Notes under the pieces: model-generated
Seen by the model: the letters and a program-made list of their open reading frames with translations, nothing else
The model's database searches: none
Told to the model about the DNA's origin: nothing
Origin: Buxus sempervirens
Taxonomy: Eukaryota > Streptophyta > Magnoliopsida > Buxales > Buxaceae
Reading direction: 5' to 3'
Assembly (NCBI GenBank): GCA_947561395.2
Contig: OX387192.1
Span: 13,428,221-13,492,220 of the forward strand
DNA: 64,000 nucleotides
Made by a program: the position numbers and the translations under genes
In this document: positions 32,733 through 44,968 of the stretch, in pieces
How the letters are laid out: each line of letters opens with the position of its first letter
Numbering within the stretch: position 1 is the first letter of the stretch

Positions 32733-35537
32733 TTTTTTGGAAGGTAAGTCCAAGTGATATTAATAAAAAGATATTTACAATGATGAACGAAACAAAATGA
32801 GAACAACAAAAGAACCCATACAAGGGCTAACAAAGCCCACACTAGTAGCCAAAGTACAATCTCTAAAGCACTCTACCGCCAAGAATGTGGAGACAGCCTA
32901 GTGTAGAAGCTCCCATCGTAAATTCCAGTTACTGACAAGTTGCCTATGGATAGGTGAATCCGGTATACTTACCCTCTCCATATTTGCTTTGACACATACA
33001 TCCGAAGTTACCCTTGCCTTCACAACTTGCCATGGCATATAGCTATTCTTGAATATCCGGCTATTCCTTTCCCTCCATATATGGTACACCATAGCTGCTA
33101 GGGACAACTTGAATAACGCTCGGGCTTTGGCATGCCCCACTTGAATTGATGCTGCCCACTGAATTACGTCCATCCATGTTCGGCTTGACCTATTCAAACA
33201 ATTAAGCTGAAGAATAGCATTCCATATGTGCTTAGCATACTCACACTCAAAGAATAAGTGTGTGTGCGACTCATCACTTTGCCGACAAAGCACACAGGTA
33301 GCTTGTTGCACAATTCCCAACTTACGCAATCGGTCACGAGTACGAAGTCTTTGATTAAGAGCTAACCACATGCTAAAGGCATGTTTGGGAATGTGATTTG
33401 GAAACCATACCAGATCATGCCAAAACACTGTAGATCGTTGATTGTGAAGGCTTTGGTAGGCACTTTTTATTTCAAACATACCTGATTTTGAAGGCACCCA
33501 AGTCATAACATCCTCCCCATCAGCAACTGGCTTTGGTAGGTGATCAAGTTTGGCCCAAACCTCAAGTAAGTCCGGAGATGCAGCAATGGGAGGGTCCCAA
33601 TCATCACCTGTGATTATATTACTCACCTTTGCTTGCCTTGAAAGGCCTGAATCATAGATCAGTCGCTGCCCATATACAGTGTACAACGGTCCATCCGGGT
33701 GCCAATTATCATACCACAAGGATGTAAGCTTACCATTACGGATCTTCTTCTTAACCAGTTGGATCATTACTTGTCTTGTTCTAAGAATCTTCCTCCAGGC
33801 CCAAGAACAGTTAGTTGGGATGTTAAGAGTCCAGAAGTTACGATCCTTTATGAGGAATTTGTGCACCCATCTAACCCACAAAGACTCATGTGGAACCAAA
33901 AGTCTCCATGTATGCTTCATTATAGCAGCTTTGTTCCATGTGCATAAATTGAACAGCCCAAGACCCCCCTCCTTCCGTGGCATGCGAACAATATCCCAAC
34001 TTATTGGGGTCATTTTTTGCTTAAGCTGCGGCCCTGTCCAAAGAAAACTTCTACATATCTTTTCCAACTCATTAATCACACCTTTGGGGATGATAAATGT
34101 GGACAACCAATGAACCTTAATAGAGAAGAGAACTGCTTTAATAAGAAGGAGTCTACCTGCATAGAAAAGGCACCTTCCTTTCCACGATTGAGTTCTTGCC
34201 TTAACTTGGTTGATAAGTGGCTCACAATCCCTCCGTGAGAGCTTGGAGGTAAGAAGAGGCAAGCCAAGGTACTTCACCGGCAGCTTCGCAAGAGAAAACC
34301 CCATGTGAGTACTCAACTCTCTCTGCTGGTCGTCACTGACACCACTTAGAAACATCAAGCTTTTTTGTTTGTTTACTTCCAAACCTGTCAAGTTATGAAA
34401 ATCATCAAGTGCTCTCACTATACAATCCAAGGAGACCTTATCAGCTGGGGAGAACATAAAGAGATCATCAGCAAAACACAAGAGCTTAAGCCCAATTGCT
34501 TCACATTTAAAATGATGCTTAAATCCTTGGCATGTATTCTGCAGCAGCACCCTGTTGAAAACCTCCATCATCATCACAAACAAGTAGGGCGATATGGGGT
34601 CCCCCTGCCGCAACCCCTTTGCTCCTTTAAAGAACCCCACAAGGCTGCCATTAAGCATAATCGAATATGCTGGAGTGGAGATACACTCCATAATCCAAGT
34701 AGCAAAAACATCAGGAAATCCCATTCCATGAAGCATTGCTTTAATGCTACCCCATGAGACCGAATCATAGGCCTTATGAAGATCAACCTTAATAGCACAC
34801 TTGCTGTGAGGCCCATCCAAGTGATAGTTATGAAGCAATTCGTGTGTAAGGAGCACATTCTCCGCACTACCTCTTCCAGGAATGAAGGCAGATTGATAAT
34901 CACCCACAAGTTCACCAACAACCCGTTTAAGCCGATTGGCTATAATTTTGGAGATACATTTGTACAGTGTATTGACACACGAGATTGGTCTAAACTCAGA
35001 TACCTTGGATTGTGGCATTTAGGCACAAGTGTGATGGCCGAAGTGTTCCATTGTTTCAGCAGTTTCCCATCTTTAAAAAAACTCAGGATTGCTTCCACTA
35101 CCTCACTCCCCACGATGTCCCAACCTGCCTTGAAAAACGCTGGAGTAAATCCGTCCGGCCCTGGAGCTTTTTCATTCTTCAAGGAGAAGAGAGTGGTTTT
35201 GACCTCTTCACCGGTTACCTCCGCCATCAAGTCTCTACCTTGGTCATCAGATACCCGAGAATGGAATGAAGGCATAGTCAATGAGCTGTCCATGGAACCT
35301 GTACCTAGCATGCCCTGGAAATACTGCACAATATGGTTAGATACTTCAATCGGATCAACCAGTTTTGTACCTTCATCATCCATGATGCAAGGGATTGTAT
35401 TTGTTGCCCTTCTCGAGACCAAGGAGTTATGGAAAAACGTTGAATTTTTATCTCCCTCCGCCAGCCATTGGACTCTTGATTTCTGTCTGAGCTGGGATTC
35501 CTCATACTGAAGACTAACGGATAACTGGTGTCTCAGG
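32733..35537 (-). mobile_element. LINE H, 5'-truncated L1
   Basis: The tail T-run is at about 32731-32738, the 3' UTR hairpin at 32824-32838 (GGGCT and AGCCC arms). A 7-bp duplication TTACTTT lies at 32726-32732 and 35538-35544. ORF2 begins in the linker before RT (RQKSRVQWLAEGDKN). It reads KNEKAPGPDGF, has a one-base shift near 35020, and then a clean 706-codon frame down to the natural stop at 32898: QSAFIPGRG, KAYDSVSW, GLRQGDPISPYLF, FADD, PKHAFSMWLA, then CVLC, H and C ligands. It interrupts LINE G inside the RT. Confidence 0.9.
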
Positions 35538-36578
35538 TTACTTTACTTTCAGCTACTTGAAACCCCATCTGATATGCTAGTACATGTTTGTCTTGCTTCG
35601 CCACGCCACTTATATACATACTACTCTTCTCATTGTTGACTTGGAGGCTAGACATATGTTTTAATCTTAGTAATGCTTCCTTAAAGCACTGAAACGATGA
35701 AGAATCGGCCTGTGAGAACAATAGTAAATCATCAACAAAGCATAATTGCTTAATGTCTTGTACTGAGCATTTATCATGGTAGGTAAAGCCTACTCGTGTC
35801 TCCTCCTTAATGAGCATATGCAACAACTCCATTGTCAACACAAACAAGTAGGGGGATATTGGGTCTCCTTGACGCACTCCCCTAGCACTTGAGAAGAAAC
35901 CAACCATACTCCCATTAATTATTACAAAAAAACATTGGGGTGGTTATACACTGTTCAATCCATTTGATAAATGTTGCCGGGAAGTTCATCCTTTAGAGGA
36001 TTGAGAGAATACACTTCCAAGACACAGTATCATACGCTTTTCTCAGATCAACCTTAATGGCTGCCTTCTTTTTACTGCCTGCCAAGTGATAATTATGTAG
36101 CAGTTCATGAAATAGCAGAATATTATCCACAATGCTCCTTCCGGGAACAAACGCGGACTGATAATCACCCACCAGATCCTCTATCACTTTCTTCATTCGG
36201 TTTGCAATGACCTTAGATATACACTTGTAAATTGTATTTACACATGAAATTGGTCTAAAGTCACTAACCTTGGAAGGATTCCTGCACTTCGGGACCAGCG
36301 ATATTGATGTACAATTTAATTGCTTCAGAAGCTTGGCCGACGTGAAGAAACTTTGTATAGCTTTCACAACATCCTTGCCAAAAATATTCCACGCTATCTT
36401 AAAGAATCTTGGAATAAATCCATCCGGCCCCGGAGACTTGTCATCTTTCAAACTTCACATAGTTGTTCTTATTTCTTCTTCAGTCACCTCCTCCATCATA
36501 GCACTAGCTTGATCCTGAGTCAACTTCCTATCAAAGCTAGGAAAATGATCCCCCACCTGATCTGATGTTCCCATTGAG
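35538..36578 (-). pseudogene. LINE G ORF2 piece 2: reverse transcriptase core
   Basis: Motifs are EEVTEEEIRTTM, KDDKSPGPDGF, QSAFVPGRS, KAYDTVSW, GVRQGDPISPYLF and CFVDDLLLF. The catalytic box is FVDD rather than the usual FADD. Stops and a disturbed stretch at about 35910-35990 break the frame. It ends with VAESKV and continues in piece 3 across LINE H. Confidence 0.87.
36565..36578. repeat. Target-site duplication of LINE I (left copy)
   Basis: ATGTTCCCATTGAG plus a T-run here matches 40532-40545 plus a ten-T run. Removing LINE I restores the linker between LINE G's endonuclease and RT. Confidence 0.9.
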
Positions 36579-38450
36579 TTTTTTTTTTGGGAAAGTAAGT
36601 GAGATGCATTAAAGAAAGGAATTTACAAAGTTACAAAGAAAGACGAAAGTATGGACTTCAACAGACTGAAGCCCACAAGAAAACAAGTCAACAGCAATGA
36701 AGGCACTATAACACACATAACTTTGCTACTCCAAGCCTACCATTGCCACTCAGTACATATACAGCAACCTTAATGCACAAAATCAGCATTCAGTCCCTAG
36801 TTCGAAGCAACTTCCCTGTTAAGATGGGTGTCTCTTACCTGGCATTTGACATGGGCAAACTTCAACCTTACATCCATTACAACCTTCATCACAATCTCCC
36901 GTTCAGGTAATGCTTTATTTTGAAAAATCCTTCTGTTCCTTTCAAGCCAAAGATTATAAACCATTGCAGCAAAGGAAACTTTCTTAGCTCTTGCAATAAA
37001 CCCAGTACCTGAAAGTCTTCTATAGGCCCATCGAAGGTCTACTTCCCAAGAAATAGGCACTCTTTGTTTGCAGTTTTTTGCCATAACCAATTGCCATACT
37101 TGTAGAGAGTATTGGCATTGAAAAAACAAGTGTCCCACATTCTCAACTGCCCTTTGACAAAGAGCACAAGTGGAGGAGGATATGATCCGCAGCTTCATTA
37201 GCTTATCCTAGGTGAGTAGACGCTGGTTTATTGCTAACCATAACACAACGGCATGCCTTGGTACATTACCTGAGAACCAAACAAACTTTGTTCAAGGTAG
37301 CTTTGGGTTAACACCAGAGAAGGCAAGGTAAGTTTCCTTGATGGAGAACTTACCTGATTTAGATGGATTCCACAGCACTAAGTCACTGCTACTTGCATCT
37401 GGGTCATTAGGTAACAAACTCCACACCTCCATTAATTCATGCGACCGAGAGGGAGGAGGATTCCACTCATTCCCATCCACAATAGAAGAGACTTTAGCAT
37501 CCAATGGCAGACCAGCATCATGGGCAATACGACTGCCATATTTATCAAATAATGACCCAAATGGGTGCCAATTATCAAACCACATCCAAGTATTTTCACC
37601 ATTACCAATTCTGTACCTGGTTAGATTGAAGACTTCCCCATGTAGCTTCAAAATCTTACGCCAAACCCATGAAGTGGAAGCAGGAATGTTTACTTGCCAG
37701 AAGCTTTTTCCTCTCAATAGATTGACCTTAACCCAATCAGCCCATAGTGAGTCCTTTGCCGTTATAATATGCCAAAGGAGCTTCGTAATTGCTGCCTTAT
37801 TCCATTTCCACATATTAACAATGCCGAGTCCTCCTTCATCAGTTGGGGTGCAGACCTTGTCCCATTTAATAGGTACCACTTTTCTCTTGATCTCCATTCC
37901 AGACCATAAAAAGTTTCTACACAGCTGCTCCACCTTATTTAGAACTCTACTAGGAAGTATAAATGTAGAGAGCCAATAAACTGTCGTGGAGAATAGGACC
38001 GCTCTAACTAGCTGAAGGCGTCCAGCATAAGATAGAAACCTAGACTTCCATGATGATATTCGAGCTTGCAGCTTGTTGAGTAAAGGCTCACAATCAACCG
38101 GTCTAAGTCTTGAAGATAATAAGGGAACACCCAAGTAAGTCATTGGTTAAACCCCAGCATCGATCTGAAACTGGTTATTAATTTCATCTTGTCTTTCCTT
38201 CGCCACAGAACTATAAAACACCAGCGACTTGGATCGGTTAATGTAGAGACCTGTCCATCTGCTAAACATATCAAGACAGCTAAAGATCACCTGTAAGGAT
38301 TTCAGTTCACACTTGGAAAAAATCATCAAGTCATCTGCAAAACTCAGAACTTTAATATCTGAATTTTTGCACCTTGGGTGATGGAGAAAGCCTTGGCTTA
38401 CACTCTTATCAAAGATTCCAGATAGCAGCTCCATAACGAGAACAAAGATA

Positions 38451-38531
38451 TCTGGCTTACACTCTTAATCTTTGTTCTCCATAATGAGAACAAAGATTAA
38501 ACTCAGAACTTTAATACAAGGACTTCGACAA
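38451..38531. other. Templated filler DNA inside LINE I's RT
   Basis: About 80 bp replace the codons between GDPLS and VMELL. Pieces are copied from nearby sequence: 38453-38467 equals 38394-38408; 38477-38497 equals 38429-38449 with one change; 38500-38516 equals 38341-38357; and 38520-38531 is the inverted copy of 38541-38552. Confidence 0.85.
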
Positions 38532-39301
38532 CGGATCTCCTTGTCGAAGTCCACGCTTTGCTCTAAGGAATCCCACTTGACATCCATTCATAACAAGAGA
38601 TATAGAAGGAGTCGAAATACAAGCCATAATCCATGTAGTGAATTTATCTGGAAAATTTAATGCCTTAAAGAGGTGTGGCAATAGATCCCATCTAACCGAG
38701 TCATACGCCTTGGAAATATCAACCTTTATGGTACACTTCGGCGCTCCAGAATTAGTGTGATAATTGTGCATGATGCCATGAGTAAGAAGCACATTATCTA
38801 CCATTTGCCTACCCGGAATGAAGGCACTTTGGTACGGCCCCACAAGATCATTAATGAAGATCTTCAATCTGTTTGCTATAATCTTCGAAATACATTTATA
38901 AACAGTGTTAGTGCAAGAGATAGGGTGGTAGTCCTGGACCTTACTTGGATTACGACATTTTGGAATGAGGGTAAGCAACGTTGCATTTAATTGCTTGAGG
39001 ATGGAACCTGAACTGAAGAAGCTTTTGATTGCATCAATGGTATGCTTACCCACTACATTCCACGCTGCTTTGAAGAATTTTGGAGTAAATCCGTCAGGCC
39101 CCGGGGCTTTATTGTCCTTCAACTTAAACAAAGTGTCCTTGATCTCTTCAGCTGTTACCTCTTTAATGAGCTCCATTGCATGTTCATCAGAAATTTTCCT
39201 TGAGATGCAACTCCCAATATCAGACCCATTAATGTCCACACTATCACCACTAGTACCCAGTAAATTCTGATAGTAAGTCGCAAACCGAGACTTTAACTCT
39301 T

Positions 39302-39345
39302 GCTAATTTTGACTAAATTTTATCTTAACTTCCAAAAAAAAAAAA
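39302..39345 (+). mobile_element. 44-bp LINE micro-insertion (3' end plus tail only)
   Basis: A plus-strand LINE 3' end (ATCTTAACTTCC plus about 14 A) lies within minus-strand LINE I. It is flanked by AACTCTT at 39295-39301 and 39346-39352. The 3' end is nearly the same as LINE C's at 20490-20505. Removing it repairs LINE I's frame (DWEE, then LKSRF). Confidence 0.85.
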
Positions 39346-40545
39346 AAACTCTTCCCAATCAGTAATCTTGTGACCATCATCATCTGTAATACTTAATATT
39401 ATGCTTGAAGCACGCCTGCATAACAAATATTTATGGAAAAAGGAGGTATTGGAATCCCCCTCTTGCAGCCATTGGACACGAGACTTCTGTCTCATTTGAG
39501 CTTCAAGATTTGCTAGCATCTGAGAATACTTTCTTGAAAGCTCCTTTTATTGATCAACCAAATCAAGTACATTAGGATTATCATGTAGGTCCTTCTGACA
39601 TTTGTGGAGATCTTCCCCATACATCTGAATCTGAGCGTCTAAATTCTTAAAAGTAGATCTACTCCATGTTTTTAATTTCAACTTTGTGTTTTTTAGCTTC
39701 TGAAATAAAACAAACATGGGAGACCCCGAGCAATTGATACTCCAACCCTCTTCCACAACTGAAAGAAATTGGTCATGCTGACACCAAAAGTTAAAGAACT
39801 TGAAAGGTCTATTACCTTTGAATTCATCTTGGAAAACAGACACCATTGCTGGTGAGTGATCTGAAATCGAAGGAGGAAGAAAGTCAACTTCAAAACTAGG
39901 GAACTGATGCCTCCAGGGGATATTAACGAGCACCCTATCCAACTTACTCATGATTCGATTATTCCCTGAACTTTTGTTGCTCCACGTAAACAAGAAATCT
40001 TTGGAATTCAGATCCATTAGCATACAGTCATCAATAAAGGTGTTTAACTCCTTCATGGCTCTTCTATTGGGGGGCTTGCCACCACTCTTCTCCATTGGAC
40101 AGCGGACACAATTTAAATCACCAGCCAATAGCCAAGGACTTGCTGGAATCATCGATTTCAGATCACACCATAGAGTTCTTCTAGCATTCATGTCATTTGC
40201 CCCATATACAAAAGACATTGTGCATTGTTTCTGATTATCTATAAGCACAAGCTGACAATGAATAACCTGATCCGATATAAACACTGGATGCAACCCCTCC
40301 ACAGCTGGATTCCAACATATTAGTATACGGCCTTTAATCGAGGTTGAAAGGTTATCCACCACTTGTCAATGAGGGCAGATATTAGCAAAAATAGAGGCTT
40401 TATTGATGCTTCGAACCTTAGTTTCCACAAGACAAATTAAACTAAGTTTACACATTGCAATAATATTCTTCACAGCAAGCTGCTTCGAAGGATCATTCAA
40501 TCCTCTAATATTCCATACTACGAGATTAATCATGTTCCCATTGAG

Positions 40546-41489
40546 TTTTTTTTTTCTTGAAGTGATTTAAAATTTTGCTTCAAAATAATTCAGGATTAGT
40601 AATTTTGTTCCCATTCTCATCTTTGATGCTGTGAATATTGTTCCTAGCCCTTCTCGCAGCAATAGAATTATGAAAAAACCTTGAGTTTTGGTCCCCCTCA
40701 TTGAGCCATTGAATCCTAGACTTCTGTCTTAGCTGAGCCTCCTCAACTCTTAAAGCATTCCTAAGAGTAGATTGGAGTTGCTTCTCTTGCTGCCCAAGCC
40801 TTTCATCATCCCAATTCTGTTGTAGGTTTTTTTGGCATTTTGACAGCTCATAACGAATTTCTTCGATTTTTGACGAAATGGTCGAAAACTGTTCATACTT
40901 ACTCCATTGCTTGAGCAGCCTTTACCTTTTTTAAGTTTCTGAGCCACTATGAACATGGGAGTATCTGATATCTGTTGATTCCATGCTTGATCAACAATAT
41001 GCAGAAAATTTTCGTGCTCAGTCCAGACATTGAAAAATCTGAATGGTTTTCCTTGGCCATTTATTTGAGGATACAGTGATACAATTATTGGGCTGTGGTC
41101 TGAGATAGATTGTGGCAAGAAATCTGCTTCAGAAGCATTAAACTCATGCAACCATCCAAAATTAACCAGCACTCGATCGAGTTTGCATGCAATTCTATTG
41201 TTCCCATAGCTCCTGTTGTTCCACGACATAACTTGGCCCCTAAACTTTAGTTCAATGCATTCACAGTTGTCAATAAACATGTTGAATTCGTTTGTTGCCT
41301 GGACATTGATATGCCTGCCACCCTGCTTTTCCACCTAACTCCTTACACAGTTAAAATCCCCCATCATCATCCAAGGATGATGGTGGGGGACTCCATAATA
41401 CTCTTCTTGCAGGTATGCTTGCAGTTCACTCCATAATACTCTTCTCTCCGCTTGGTCATTCGATGCATACACAAACGATACTAGTGCCC
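40546..41489 (-). pseudogene. LINE G ORF2 piece 1: endonuclease and linker
   Basis: The element is 5'-truncated inside the endonuclease (LVSFVYASNDQAERR). It then shows GDFNCVRS, LDRVLVN and SDHSPIIVSLYP. A short inserted stretch near 41375-41401 and a stop near 41335 break the frame. Frameshifts in A-runs near 40915 scramble the linker, which then recovers with RQKSRIQWLNEGDQNSRFFH. It continues in piece 2 across LINE I. The join with LINE J at 41489/41490 is the 5' truncation point. Confidence 0.85.
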
Positions 41490-42407
41490 TTTGATCAGTG
41501 ATTTTGGTACCGTCCTCTATCATGATACATTAGAAACTGTTCGTTGCTCTTCTAGATATCAATGCATTGTGAAAGAAAGTGGAATTCTTGTCACCCTCCG
41601 CCAACCATTGAACCCTTGATTTTTGTTTGAGTTGAGACTCCTCAAGCCTTAGTAAAGAGTGGAAGTGCCTCTTCAAAGTGCTCTCTTGTTGCATTAGGGC
41701 TACATTTTGGGGATCATCATGAATGGTTTTTTGCAGAATAACAAGCTTGGATCTGGATTCCTGCACCTGTGATGATAACTCAGCAAATTTCATTTGCTTA
41801 CTCCATCCCTTGAGCTTCATTTTTACAGCTTGGAGCTTCTTAGCGACTCGAAACATTGGTGAGCCATTCACCTCAACTTCCCATGCCTCCTTGACAAGTG
41901 GATAAAAATCTGATCTAGCAGTCCAGAAGTTGAAAATTTTGAAAGGTTTTTTACCTTGCTGCCATTGAGGAAAAATCGAAATCAACAATGGGCAATGGTC
42001 AGAGACGCCTGGATTAAGTACCTCAACTTCTGAGGAAGTAAGATCTCTAAGCCATGGCAAGTTAACAAGAGCACGGTCCAATCTACAAGATATACGTCTT
42101 TGGCCTTCCCCTTGGTTAGACCATGTGAAGAAGAATCCTTTGGATTTGAGCTCCACCAATTGACAAGCATCAATACAATCATTGAATTCCTCAGTGGCAC
42201 ATCTGTTTATGTGTTGCCCTCCTGACTTTTCATTAGCTGATCTAACACAGTTAAAATCCGCTACAAGCATCCATGGATGGGGTGTTGAGTATCTTTGCAA
42301 TTGCCACCACAAATGCCTTCTCTCCAAGGCGTCTTTTGAACCATAAACAAAGGTGATGAAGCATGCTTTATGCATTCCCAAAAAATCTGCATAGCAGTGG
42401 ATAAGTT
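41490..42407 (-). pseudogene. LINE J ORF2, distal part: endonuclease to linker
   Basis: The minus frame reads FVYGSKDALERRHLW, PWMLVADFNCVRS (Ala for the usual Gly), GFFFTWSNQGEG, LDRALVN and SDHCPLLI. The coiled linker and RQKSRVQWLAEGDKN-like text follow. A stop near 41531 and a few more residues (DGTKITDQ) lead to the break at 41490. RT and the 3' end are not found. LINE R splits it from the endonuclease start at 43310-43546. Confidence 0.87.
42391..42407. repeat. Target-site duplication of LINE R (left copy)
   Basis: ATAGCAGTGGATAAGTT here recurs at 43310-43326. It is 17 bp and exact. Confidence 0.95.
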
Positions 42408-43309
42408 TTTTTTTTTTTTTTTGGAAATTAAGTAAGTTCCATTAAGAAGATAAACAATATGAACAAGAGAGGGTGCCCACATCACCCAACCAACCGCATA
42501 CACAGAACACCACACACCATGGGTACTCAAAATACAAACATTACATGCACAATGACCACAGGGTCCAAATCAAACTACCAACCAATTAAAACCCCAATTA
42601 GCAAGTACCTGTCTATGGACGTCATTGTCCTTAACTACGACACTAGTACCATGGAAACGAGATAGAACGTCTTGGTAAATGAACTTGCACACCTCCCCAT
42701 GTGGTAGAGCCGCATTTTTGAAGATCCTCCTGTTTCTTTCCAGCCACACATGATACACAGTTGCTGCCAATGACATCCTTCTAACTAGATTAATCGGATT
42801 ATTAGAAACCCAATTCATTGAGCCCCAATGTATAAGAGCTTCCCATTGTAAACCTGAGTATCGTAAGCAATTTCTCCTCATCAGCTTCCTCCATATAGCT
42901 TTAGAGTAGCTACACTCAAAAAACAAGTGTTGGACGGTCTCGTCCTTCCTCCTACATAGAACACATGTCGCCCCTTGGATATGTCCCCACTTGAACAATT
43001 TATCTCTGGTCAGTAAGGCACAACGGATAGCCATCCATAGTATGAAGGCATGCCTGGGAATGTTTTTTGGATACCACACCAACCCACTCCAACTTACTAC
43101 TGTGTGGCCAATATCAAGCTTCTTATAAGTGTTGCTTACATCAAACAATCCAGAGTCTGAACCCGTCCATATGATTCTATCCTCTTCACCTGCACAAGGA
43201 GTAGGTAATTCATGAATTCTTGCCCATACCTCTAGGAGATCTGCCGATACCGCTACTGGAAGGTCCCACTCCTCCCCATCCCGAATATCACTCACCATAG
43301 CCGCTACGG
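42408..43309 (-). mobile_element. LINE R, short 5'-truncated L1 (zf-RVT end only)
   Basis: The tail is the T-run at 42408-42422. The hairpin is at 42471-42487 (GGGTG and CACCC arms). The open frame from about 43300 to the natural stop at 42570 covers the final 242 residues of ORF2: DSGLFDV, IPRHAFILWMAIRCALLTRD, then CVLC, H and C ligands, then VYHVWLERNRRIF. It is a clean insertion with a perfect 17-bp duplication, so probably young. Confidence 0.93.
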
Positions 43310-43735
43310 ATAGCAGTGGATAAGTTGGTCACTAGTGTCCAACTTATTAATTTTAACTTCTGAAGGGTTAAACAAGACCCAATGAGTGGTTATGAGGCTT
43401 TTCACAATTTGGTCATTAACTTGCCTCACCTTAGTCTCTACAACTGCCAAAAGACTTAACTTCTTGGATAACATAAGATTTCGAACTTCCATTTGCTTTT
43501 CAGGGTTATTAAGACCCCTAATATTCCACATGGCAATATTAAACATGATTCACATGATCACCCCCACCCCCAACTCTTAATTCCAGGCTTTTACCCACTG
43601 GATTGCTTTTAGCATGCTTCATGGCTACTTCGTCAACTAGGATTCTCTTTTTTTTTCTTATTTTTCTTGGAGGACGATGAGCTCCTTTTAGGCTCTTGAC
43701 TACTTTGGACAAGAGGTTCAAATCTGCTGGGGTAA
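43310..43735 (-). pseudogene. LINE J: ORF1 C-terminus and ORF2 start
   Basis: ORF2 starts at 43546 (MFNIAMWNIRGLNNPEK, then VVETKVRQVN) and reads to the LINE R insertion. ORF1 ends at 43539, overlapping the ORF2 start by 8 nt (ATGTTTAA). Its C-terminus keeps PSRFEPL, a KKIRKKKRI run, VDEVAMKHAK and a short Gly run; one frameshift lies between them. Beyond 43735 the sequence switches to LINE K on the opposite strand. Confidence 0.87.
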
Positions 43736-44968
43736 CAGTAATTAACATTCAACACTGGAACAAGGCTGCATTGAGTAGATACATATGGCGCATAGCTATG
43801 GATGACAAGTCTCCTTGGGTGCGATGGATAAAAACAAATAATATGAGGAACAAGTCTCTTTGGCAACCAAAAACTCCAGCCTCCGCAACATGGGCATGGC
43901 GCAAGATCTTGAAACTAAGAGATGTAGTCTCACGGTTTATCAAGATCAAGATTGGAAATGGGAACCTCACCTCACTATGGTTTGGTAATTGGGTGTTTGA
44001 TGGCTCAATCTATGCAAGGTATGGGGACCGAATAATTTATGATTCTGGCCTTCCTAGTAATGCTAAAGTTGCTGCGATAATAGGTGATAACCAATGGGAA
44101 CTTCCAGCCGTGTCTTATGATCTGATGGAGGTAAGGCACAAGCTTCACAATACCATGCAGCCTGATCCTACGAAAGAGGACCAAGTACTATGGTTGCCTT
44201 CCCCATCAGGTCGGTTTGCTATCAAAGACACTTACCATGCCCTTCGTGTAAATGTGCATAAGGTGGCATGGTGGGACCTCTTATGGTTTGAGGGCAATGT
44301 CTCTAGGCATGAGTTTTGCTTATGGTTAGCTATCCACAGAAGGTTGCTCACCCAGGACTTACTTCTTGGCCTAAATGTTCTAAGCTCATCGCAATGCCCT
44401 TTGTGTAGGATGCATAGTGAGAATGTTGACCATCTATTCTTTGGATGCTTGTATTCCCATCACATATGGGAGGAGACGATGAAAAGGAATTGCACTACTT
44501 GGACACCAGCTTCATGGAGTAATACCATCGAATGGGCTACCCGGGGGAAAAGGATGGTCGATAAAATAAGGAAAGCTTCTATGGCAGCTGCAGTTTACCA
44601 TCTATGGAGGGAGCGGAATCGACGGATCTTCCAAAACAAGGCAATGCCACCCCAAGAGCTGGACAAATGTTTGATTATGGACATTAGACTCAAATTTTCA
44701 TGGGAGGAGAGGGACGACAATGGATGCCAAGATGCCATTCGTGTCTGTCAGAATTGGTGTATAACGCCTACAGCATCGTAGAGGGATTCAACTCTCCTAC
44801 TTGATTAAGTGTGGGGTCTCTAGTGGACTTTATTTTGTCATGATGTCTTGGTCATGTTGGTATGCCGGTAGCGGCATGGTGGGTTTTTCCCATACGATTT
44901 GGGCACCTTATTGTACATCTCTTTCTTGTTAATAAAATCTTTGGACTTACCTTCCAAAAAAAAAAAAA
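43736..44968 (+). mobile_element. LINE K, short 5'-truncated L1
   Basis: The open frame from about 43741 to the natural stop at 44779-44781 is uninterrupted. It starts NIQHWNKAALSRYIWR and includes FGNWVFDG, YDSGLP, SRHEFCLWLAIHRRLLTQD, CPLC, HLFFGC and VYHLWRERNRRIFQN. The 3' UTR hairpin is at 44862-44877 (ATGCCG and CGGCAT arms), then TTGTACA, GGACTTACCTTCC and poly(A) at 44956-44968. It closely resembles LINE N (53590-57388). It lies head-to-head with LINE J, without a visible duplication. Confidence 0.9.

Larger units (their letters stand above)
36579..40531 (-). mobile_element. LINE I, L1 truncated at the ORF2 start
   Basis: The tail lies at the T-run near 36579-36588 and the 3' UTR hairpin at 36653-36674 (eight-base arms with one G-T pair). 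ORF2 starts at the 40532 boundary (INLVVWNIRGLND). Endonuclease motifs: VETKVR, GDLNC (Leu for Phe), LDRVLVN, SDHSP. RT motifs: KDNKAPGPDGF, QSAFIPGRQ, KAYDSVRW, GLRQGDPLS and FADD. The zf-RVT is at 36797-37198. Several stops and shifts, a templated filler at 38451-38531 and a micro-insertion at 39302-39345 break it. Confidence 0.9.
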
